Part shown: positions 56,650-64,000 of the stretch, piece after piece | Layout of the letters: every line of letters starts with the position of its first letter | How positions within the stretch are numbered: the first letter of the stretch is position 1 | Source: Adineta ricciae | Taxonomy: Eukaryota > Rotifera > Eurotatoria > Adinetida > Adinetidae | Length of the DNA: 64,000 bases | Reading direction: 5' to 3' | Assembly (NCBI GenBank): GCA_905250025.1 | Contig: CAJNOJ010000137.1 | Span: 186,001-250,000 of the forward strand | Program-made: the position numbers and the translations under genes | The notes under the pieces: generated by a model | What the model saw: the letters and a program-made list of their open reading frames with translations, nothing else | What the model was told of the DNA's origin: nothing | Databases searched by the model: none

Positions 56650-57157
56650 TGATGAATAGTTTCATGTACCTGAAGTAGGGTCGAAGATGTTGTCGATCTT
56701 GATTTTTGAGTGTATAGTTGAGCATGGTGTAGAGACTCTGGTGTGGCTGTTGCCATTCCATGGTGTAGAGACGAATGGCAGCACTCTCATCGATGGTTAG
56801 TCCGTTGGGTGGTAGTTGTGGAGTGCGAGAGAGTGCGGTGTGTGCGTAGTGTTCGATGTTATGAATGATATGAGAGAGTGGCTCGCATGCGTTGATGAGC
56901 GGTAGTAGTGGTTCTTGTGCGTAACCGATGATGGGCTCGTCGTGTGTTGAAGATTCGTTGTTGAATGCGGGTTTTGATGTTTCGACAGTGGAATCTACGA
57001 TTCGACGACTATGTGAGACGCCAGTTTCGACTTGTGTTTTATGGTTGGTATCTGTTGCATTTGTGTTTAGGAGTGTCATGTCGATGACGTAGGGCAAATA
57101 GCTGTTTGTCGCGCCATTGTTCGTAGTTTTTTTTTGTTTTATCAAAGGAGTATTCAT
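56650..57157 (-). CDS. Mono-ADP-ribosyltransferase, inverted 5' part of a second copy
   Basis: About 169 codons from MNTPLIKQKKTTNN, matching the first half of the gene at 55597: RSRRIVDSTVE, DEPIIGYAQE, LTIDESAAIRLYTMEW and HLRPYFRYMKLFI. The catalytic half lies beyond the N. The N-terminal 60 residues differ noticeably from the other copy while the rest is nearly identical. Confidence 0.7.
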
Positions 57158-57725
57158 CCCTAAAGAATACAAAGGGAAATGTGAAGATAGTATGATTATT
57201 TTTCTTGAAAACTACATGCGAAGATGAGAAGTGAAATATTTGAGTTTTTTTTAGCTCGTATATTCAGATATCCTAATTAAAATACGCTTTACCTTTATGA
57301 CGCAATTAGAAATATAACTGACGATAGATAAAAATGAATGCAATACGCAGAACATATTTATATTTATTGTGTATCTTATTGAATAAGTGAGTCATGCGTA
57401 GGTAGTTTTTCTTCATCCTTCGTGCAATATTCTTCTTTCGGCTTTTGAGGCATACATGATGATTATGACTAATTATTTATAGATATAGGAAACTCAAGGT
57501 AAGAATAATATGACACGCACGTAAGTTATAATATTGTTATATTTATCTTCGGTCGTGGAATATCGTGAAACGGATGAAATCACTGGAACAAGATTATTTA
57601 TTTCTTCTGATACTTATCCATTATTCCTTTCTTCCCCGTAGGAGCAGAAATAAATGGTCATCATTAACGAGTGAAAAACGTTACTCTCATATACGTAACT
57701 CCGTAAAGCAGTCAAACCGTAACTA
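57158..57725. other. Intergenic, nothing recognised
   Basis: AT-rich spacer. It does not extend the palindrome in an obvious way beyond the ART gene start. Confidence 0.4.
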
Positions 57726-58393
57726 AGGTCTAAAATCCGTTAAGGTCCGATGGTCATTCATTTGGGCAGAATGCAAACGATCTTGAACGTGTTTAAATTG
57801 AGAGACATTTTGAGGATGGGATTGTTTGTTACAATTCATTCGATTGATATCAGGAAGATAATGGCAATTCGAATAGTATCGATCTAATTGCTCAGGATCG
57901 CGCCAGTAATTCGCTGGACTAACCGCATTTTGTATCGCCGTTTCGTACGCGTATTTTGTTAGCAAATCTCGAAGTTCGATCGGTAATTGCAGAAGATAAG
58001 GAACACCGAAAACACCTTGATGAATACCACTTAGAGTTATGAGATTATAGACAGACAACGTTCAACAGCACCACGAGCGATGATACTACCTTGAGAATAA
58101 CCGAGAAGATTGAAACCTTCACGAAGTCATGGTTTCGAATTGATTGATTCACAAAATTTTTCAACTTGAACATCTAATGGAAGAAAGTATGAATCGACTT
58201 TTCCATTTCCGATTTCGATTGAAACAACGTAGATGTCGGGATAAAGAGAACGAACCCATCGAGCGATGCCTTCCATGGCAGAAGCTGTTGAGGTGATACC
58301 GTGCATTAAGACAACTGAACGATAAATTAAACAGAATACAAATGGAATTTGGATGAAAAAAGAACAACTAAAAGAAGATTATCAACCATTCTT
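57726..58393 (-). pseudogene. Palmitoyl-protein thioesterase pseudogene
   Basis: Reading on the minus strand: a hydrophobic start (MVDNLLLVVLFSS), a frame change, then SVVLMHGITSTASAMEG, the nucleophile region NLLGYSQGSIIARG, a further frame change, and NLITLSGIHQGVFGVP, NYWRDPEQLDRYYSNC and FLPDIN-like YLPDINRMNC. This order is typical of lysosomal PPT1-type thioesterases. There is a stop codon after SINSKP and a frameshift between AVERC and VYNLIT, and the catalytic Asp/His end is not found. The Ser motif is preserved, so decay is probably recent. Confidence 0.7.
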
Positions 58394-59175
58394 ATTTCTC
58401 TTTTATAAGAAAAATATCGATTTTTTCAGTTGGATTTTATGTCAATCGATTAGCAAATAACATATGATATGTACTCTCACAATTATTAATGGAAAATAGG
58501 ACAACATTTTAGTTTTTGAGCAGATTTTCACCTGAATGTTTTCTGTATTCGTTTTATGTCTCAAAAAATCATTGTTTATCTGAGCGAATCTTTCCGATAT
58601 TTGTGAACGTTAAATATGCAAATGTTTTTGGAAGCTTTCTCTTCACACCAACAGTTTCTTTGATTGTTTAAACGATCTTTATCACCAATTAGTTCTACAG
58701 AAACGTTCTAATTGTTTCCTTTGAAATGTTTTCCAATTTCATTCTACAATCGCTCTTTGAAACTGAAATAGGAATCGAGAGCAACAATTCATGATCAACA
58801 AAGATGAAACCAAGAGTTCTGAACTGATTGAATCGATTCTTCATTTCCTCGAAATAATCAAAAAGTTCTTTGCACAAACGAAATAAGATCAGTTAACATA
58901 TTTACCAATATTTTCACTGCAGTTTTATCAAAAGATTTTGTTTTCCTCTTTGGACAAAAATTGTCTCTAATAAATCGAACTCATTTTCTTGTTGATGAAT
59001 CTGCTTGACTTTCTTATGCGTTCGATTTCTGAACTGATAACAATTATTCTTCAAGGCATTTTATTCCTCATTGAAGTTCGGTTGTTGTATTTATATAAGT
59101 TAAACAAAAATCTTTTTTTTGCAAAGTTTTTTTTGTGTAAACATTAATTTATGTTGAAAAGGAATTTGCTTTCAA
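58394..59175. other. Intergenic, nothing recognised
   Basis: Minus-strand frames such as 58695..58877 show no conserved features. Confidence 0.4.
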
Positions 59176-60688
59176 TTATAAAATGTATTCTACATTCAGC
59201 CTTTTCCAACTAATTAGACCGAATTTCTGGATTCTATAATTTTCTAAATCACCAACATAAAGATTTCCTTCACCATCAAATGATAAACCACGAGGATAAG
59301 ACAATTGATTCGGTTCATTTCCTTGACCATTTCCACCAACAATTATTTCACCGTTTTCATCTCCTTCACACCATCGCACTATTCGGTGATTGTATATATC
59401 TGCAACATAAATTTGACCCTCATGATCAACAATGATTCCTTCAGGACAATTTAATTGATTCAGATTCTCTCCTTTTCCATTTCCACCAGCAACAACAATT
59501 CCTTCCTGCGCATCTTTTCTCCATTTCATCACACGATGATTCCCAAGATCTGAAACATAAATTGATTGTTTGTCATCGACAAACAGAGAGGTTGGAACGT
59601 TGAACTGATTGAGTTGATCTCCTTTTCCATTTCCACCAGCAACTAATGTTCCTTCACCCTTTTCTCCCTTTTTCCATCTTCTCACTTCATGTTTCTCACG
59701 ATCAGAAACATAAACAAATCCAAATTTATCCATTGTTAACCGCCAACAGCTAATATTGTGAATGAGAATCTCCGACTGATTTGTGTTCAAAAACCATCGC
59801 ATTACTCGTCGATTTCCGAAATCAGCAATGATGATTGAATTATTTTGTTCATCAAAAATCACATCCGTTGGCTCATTCAATTGATTCAAACTGTTTCCTT
59901 TTCCATTTCCACCAGCCACAACTGTTCCTTGATTTTCATTTCTTTTCCATCGAACAATTCGATCATTCCCCCAATCCGCAATGAAAATATTTCGATGTTT
60001 GTCGATAAATATTCCACCAGGATATGAAAGTTGATTTAATTTGTCTCCTCTTCCATTTCCTCCACAGATTGTTGATCCACTTTGTTTCCATTTCTTCAAG
60101 TTTGATTCTGCAACGATAAAAATTAACTTGATCTTTCGTATTTGAATTCATTGTTTAACAACACTGTGTATCAGAGAAATGGAAAATTTTCGACTTACTT
60201 CTTGTTGATTTCACTGAGATTCTTTTGATAAATGTTTGCGAACCTTGTTTAAGAAAGATTTCCGATGAATCGTTGAACTCCTTTGTGATTTCTCTTAATT
60301 TTTCTTTTAGATCTTTCAAATTCATTTCGTTCACTTCATTTTCTTCTTGAATTTCTTTCATTTCTCTAATCAGTTTATTGAATTTCTCTTCAATATCGAC
60401 GAGAAATTCTTTATTTTCTTTGAGAAATGTTTGTCGACATTGTTGAGCTGTTTGTCGAATAATTTCGATCGAATTCTTTTCCCATTGATCAATTTGAATG
60501 AAGAGAGAAGAATTTTGTGGATTTTCTTTTGTTTCTTGAAGATTTTCTCTGAATTGATTATAATTGTTGATAATCGTGTTGAATTCTTCAGTCAAATCTT
60601 GTCGATGTTTCGTTAAATCCTCAAAACAGAATTCATTTGAACAACCTCGACAAGAATAGGTGAATTTGTGTTTTTTACAAAGAACACA
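59176..60688 (-). CDS. B-box/coiled-coil/NHL-repeat protein (TRIM-NHL-like), start codon not found
   Basis: Exon 1 (60199..about 60688) gives a B-box-type zinc finger (QCVLCKKHKFTYSC, RGCSNEFCF) and a long coiled coil. Exon 2 (59176..60107) gives about six NHL repeats (PGGIFIDKHRNIFIADWGN, PTSLFVDDKQSIYVSDLGN, PEGIIVDHEGQIYVADIYN), a beta-propeller that binds RNA or protein. The 91-base GTAAGT..TTGCAG intron (60108..60198) is phase 1 and the join reads VKSTRKSNLKKW. The N-terminal exon is clearly homologous to the first exon of the B-box-ARH genes and ends in the same phase. In frame before the first Cys there is a stop and no ATG. The nearby ATG (60687-60689) is one frame off, so the gene may be damaged or have an undetected 5' exon. 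Confidence 0.7.
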
Positions 60689-62086
60689 TTGTGTTTAATT
60701 TGTTGTCAGTTTGTCAATCAGAGTGAATTTCTAAAGATAATTTTGAAGTCAAAGTGAAGAAAAATGTCGACATTTGTTGGACATTTTTCAATGAATTAGT
60801 CATCTGTTTTTTCCTTCGAATCGATCACGATTCACGAACAAATGGGAAAATATTATGAAAAATAAACCTGTGTGTCTTTTATAGTGACATCTGTTCCGAA
60901 TCGTTCTAAAGGTATTTCATCGTTTTCTTTTACATTTCACAAAATATGAATAATTTGTTCGATCTTAACAATCAATACGATACGAAAAAAAGAATTCTTC
61001 TTTTTCACTCTGGAATTTTCTTCATAAACACATGAAAAAGTTATTTTGAGAGAATTCAAATGAGTTCGTAAAACGATCATCGTCTCATCTAAATTTTCCT
61101 TTTCATTTCTGAACAATTGATGTTTGACTGAGACAAAAATCTTTTTATTTTCAAATGATTCTTTTCATTGATAAGAAAATGATTTTCTATAGAAAATATT
61201 TTTCTTCTTTGTTTTTGAGAAATACTTCAAAATCTACAAACTTGTTTTGCATATACTAAATATCTTGGATATTAAATAAGAACAACTATGAAACAGAAGA
61301 TGAATTACGTCAAATCACGACTAAGTGTCATACGATGTTAAATTAAAACAAAAGGCAATTGCTGTTTTTGAAAAACTTCAATTAATATTCAATATCAGAT
61401 TGAATTGCTTTCAGGAAGAGTTTTGTCTATTCTATAACTTTGTTAAACCAGATAACGTTCATTTCTTTTTCCAAAGTAATGCACTGAAAAAGCAGAAATA
61501 TCTTCTATCAGTCGATGGTATTTTTGACAAAAATCGAAGTAAATGACAAGTTTTACGTTCGAGGATATTTTATTCAACTAAAAATACATTTATCGATGAT
61601 TTCTGTTCGAAAGATTCTGAGTAGTTCATCATCATGATCCATTTTGTTGTCACAAAGAGTCTTTTATGGAAAGCTCTCGTAGAGTAAAACGTTTATTTTT
61701 AAGAGATTTGTCTTCATAATTACGAACTGCAATATTATTGTAAGAGGTAAAGACCGAACAATCGCTACTTGAATAACTTAGAAAAATGAAGGAGAGATGC
61801 TTGTATTTTATAAGAGAAAGAGTCAAGTCTTAGTAGTGCATGAAATCATCTACTTGATTTGTTGTGTCATTTTCATTTCGGAATCAAATTTTCTCCGTAT
61901 TTTACACTGATTATTAATTTCATAAGGTGGATTTAGTGAAATCTTTATTCGTGAATTGATAAACTAAACAAATTCCGATCTTCAAAGTTAATTTTGTCAT
62001 TACGTGATCTGATCGAACTGCCATTTCTTAGTATCGATTGGAATCTGATGTGTATAAATCATCAAAGTTCGACAAAAACACAATAT
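60689..62086. other. Intergenic, no gene recognised
   Basis: About 1.4 kb of AT-rich sequence between the NHL gene and the receptor. The plus-strand frame at 61325..61546 is short and without motifs. Confidence 0.45.
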
Positions 62087-63007
62087 TCAACTAATTGCTG
62101 GTAAAGGTTGAATAGCTTTTCTAATGTTCATTGGATGCGATGAAATTTGATTTCGTTTTCGAAATAAAATCTGTCTAACTTGTCGATTTACGCCGAAAAG
62201 AAATATCGAATGAATTGCCGAAGTAAATGTCAGTGACAAAACTTCGATGGAATATAAAGAAGCAGGAGCTCGACCAAACCGATTCATTAAAAGACAAATT
62301 ATATATGGAATACCACCGAGTACGTGAAGACTAACTGTAAAGATAATATAATGGAATAATTTTCGATTTCTTCGATTTCTACTACGTGAATTGAAATCAA
62401 ATTGATCAATTGTTTGGTAAAGAATAATTCCATAGAGAATTATCAAGGTGAGAGCAGTAATGAATACGAAAAGGATGCTTATTGAAAATGATGTGGGGAA
62501 ATAATGAGTTGTTAAGGTACAAAAATGAGATTCGGGATCATATTGATAAGCAAATGGAGAAATGAACATTCCGACAGCAATGAGAAGATTTATTAACCAA
62601 CTGATGAGAATAATAATCGAATTTGTACGAAATGTTAGAAGATTTTTATGTTTTGAAAGAATGAGAAGAAAAAAACGATAAATTGCTTGAACGAGACAAG
62701 AATGAGCGACTATTCCTGTACTAAATGTCGCCAAACAAGCACTAATTTGACAGAATAATCGACTTGATTGCGATCCATCGAAATAAATCTGTCGAATAAA
62801 TGAAGGTGTTTGAATGGAATAAGTAATTGCCAAGAAAATCAAACAAATACAAGAATTACACATGAGAAGATTACTAACCGATCGAAAATGATTGTGCCAA
62901 TTATATAGAATGATAATCAATATCGTTAAAGTTGGAATTACGATGAATAAACAAGATATTAGAAAAAGAACATTAACAATTTCATGAAAAACTCGATCGG
63001 ACATCAT
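62087..63007 (-). CDS. 7TM receptor, divergent
   Basis: 306 residues from MMSDRVFHEIV. An in-frame Met 23 codons upstream would add a Tyr-rich leader and is less likely. Seven hydrophobic segments and the Cys pair (LFCQIS and HFCTLT) indicate a G-protein-coupled receptor. The TM3 end is HSCLVQAIYRFF instead of DRY, and the end GVNRQVRQILFRKRN is a helix-8-like basic segment. It belongs with the receptor at 49515. A damaged copy follows the N at 63801. Ligand unknown. Confidence 0.78.
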   Translation of the reverse strand: MMSDRVFHEIVNVLFLISCLFIVIPTLTILIIILYNWHNHFRSVSNLLMCNSCICLIFLAITYSIQTPSFIRQIYFDGSQSSRLFCQISACLATFSTGIVAHSCLVQAIYRFFLLILSKHKNLLTFRTNSIIILISWLINLLIAVGMFISPFAYQYDPESHFCTLTTHYFPTSFSISILFVFITALTLIILYGIILYQTIDQFDFNSRSRNRRNRKLFHYIIFTVSLHVLGGIPYIICLLMNRFGRAPASLYSIEVLSLTFTSAIHSIFLFGVNRQVRQILFRKRNQISSHPMNIRKAIQPLPAIS

Positions 63008-63596
63008 TTTTAGATACGATGAAGAATCTAAGATGAAGTAATAGTAGAAATGAGTCTGGGATCTGATACAACACAATGAGTTAATCCATGAGGGTGTAAA
63101 ATGAAGTTCTCAGAACAGAAACCTACGCATTAGACTTCTATGTTTGGATAAAAATAACTTTTCTCTAAGTAAAAGAGTACGAATTGAAGACTGTTGAATA
63201 AATGAGAAGCTCAATAATAATGTGGAACATGATTCTTTAGAAAAAAGAGTTTACTAAGTCTTTGCACTAATATCATTTGTTGCCAAAGTTTGCTTGAAAG
63301 AGCTCAGACTTGTATAATAAAGGAAGCATATGATAATTTAATTAAACATCATCATTAAAAGTGCTTTAGGATTTGATAAAGAGATATACCAGGTGGAGCA
63401 TAGCCACTGGCTATTGAGAAACGTCGGCATAGAAAACTATAGGAAGTGCGCAGATGAATAAACTTCAAACTGAAGAACCATCCGATTCTTTTCTTTCCGA
63501 TCAAGTTCTAATTCATTATTTATTGGAGTTTATTTCTATCAACCAATGTTTTTCTTCACATTGTACCTTCATTCATTAGAAACATTCCTGTCTTTT
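63008..63596. other. Intergenic, nothing recognised
   Basis: Spacer between the receptor start and the protease 3' end. Confidence 0.4.
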
Positions 63597-63800
63597 TTAA
63601 ATGGCAGTCGGACGGGTCACTTCATGATAGATAAAACATTGATTTTCACCTGGTTTACGTTCAAAACGTGCAAAACCATTTTCACCCCATCCTGCACCCC
63701 ATGAATTTTTCACACGCCAAAACGGAACACCTGTTTGTGCATCCGTACCCCAACCCGTCAGTAAAACAGCATGATTGACATGTGGTGGACACGGACCACG
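63597..63800 (-). CDS. Papain-like cysteine protease (C1A, cathepsin type), 3' end
   Basis: The last 67 codons carry the catalytic His (VNHAVLLTGWG) and Asn (VKNSWGAGWGENGF) regions of the peptidase C1A family and end RPTAI. The Cys-containing half, propeptide and signal peptide lie beyond the N at 63801. Such enzymes act in lysosomes or the gut. Confidence 0.8.
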   Translation of the reverse strand, partial: RGPCPPHVNHAVLLTGWGTDAQTGVPFWRVKNSWGAGWGENGFARFERKPGENQCFIYHEVTRPTAI

Positions 63801-63801
63801 N
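63801..63801. other. Single-N assembly join 4
   Basis: The protease gene is interrupted, and the sequence to the right is a copy of the receptor gene from about 62224, in the same orientation. Confidence 0.85.
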
Positions 63802-64000
63802 GTAAAGGTCAGTGATAAAACTTCGAAGGAATATAACGAAGTAGAGGCTCGACCAAACCGATTCATTAAAAGACGAAATAATGAAATAATTTTCGATTTC
63901 TACTACGTGAATTGAAATCAAATTGATCAATTGTTTGGTAAAGAATAATTCCATAGAGAATTATCAAGGCGAGAGCAGTAACGAATACGAAAAGGATGCT
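63802..64000 (-). pseudogene. 7TM receptor, fragment of a second copy with a deletion
   Basis: Matches 62224..62480, but about 60 bases are missing, including the part encoding TM6 (after MNRFGRAS in minus-strand sense), and smaller indels occur near YSFEVLSLTF. The frame is broken, so this copy looks inactive. It runs off the window. Confidence 0.6.

Noticed and set aside
1-64000. Telomere repeats, CRISPR arrays, rRNA or tRNA genes
   Set aside because: I looked for regular short repeats and conserved RNA motifs on both strands and found none. CRISPR is not expected in this kind of genome.

Overview
The window looks like a bdelloid rotifer genome (inference). The sequence is AT-rich and animal-like, and coding frames can be joined across very short GT-AG introns, mostly 40-60 bases. 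Gene content includes lineage-expanded 7TM receptors, arginine ADP-ribosyltransferases (one fused to TPR repeats), B-box/NHL proteins, an F-box/LRR-like protein and xanthine dehydrogenase. It also has genes of bacterial or fungal type: a D-Ala-D-Ala ligase-like enzyme, a CHASE8-GGDEF diguanylate cyclase and an ATP-grasp relic. D-Ala-D-Ala ligase genes are an established bdelloid horizontal acquisition. Many exon ends below were worked out by hand from frame, splice sites and family conservation, not from transcripts.

The window is not one simple contig. Single N characters at 22017, 43077, 56649 and 63801 each fall inside a gene, and what follows is a diverged copy of sequence found just before. 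Segment 1 (1-22016) has two 7TM genes, the ART-TPR gene, a tail-anchored protein gene, several MITEs, a 4-TM gene plus a decayed paralogue, an ART gene and xanthine dehydrogenase exons 1-7. Segment 2 (22018-43076) starts with a second copy of 10354-12060. It then has about 5 kb absent from segment 1 (a TA-flanked inverted-repeat transposon, the F-box gene, a truncated glycosyltransferase), followed by a second copy of the 4-TM/ART/XDH block. After the complete XDH come a B-box-ADP-ribosylglycohydrolase fusion, a kinase-LRR fusion and the end of a GST gene. Segment 3 (43078-56648) repeats XDH end, B-box-ARH, kinase-LRR and GST, then continues with a 7TM receptor, the ligase, the ATP-grasp pseudogene, the diguanylate cyclase and another ART. 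Segment 4 (56650-63800) opens with an inverted copy of that ART, then a dead palmitoyl-protein thioesterase gene, a B-box-coiled-coil-NHL gene, a 7TM gene and the end of a papain-like protease. Segment 5 is a damaged copy of the last 7TM gene.

The simplest reading is that allelic (or homeologous) contigs were laid end to end by the assembler, so the apparent tandem and palindromic duplications should not be taken as real without long reads.

Functionally, ADP-ribosylation stands out. There are four ART loci or copies beside the ART-TPR gene, and two copies of an ADP-ribosylglycohydrolase fused to a B-box/coiled-coil module. The same module, ending in an intron of the same phase, is joined to NHL repeats 14 kb away. 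Next to the eraser lies a TKL-type kinase fused to ribonuclease-inhibitor-type LRRs. Together these suggest a sensor/modifier locus, which is inference.
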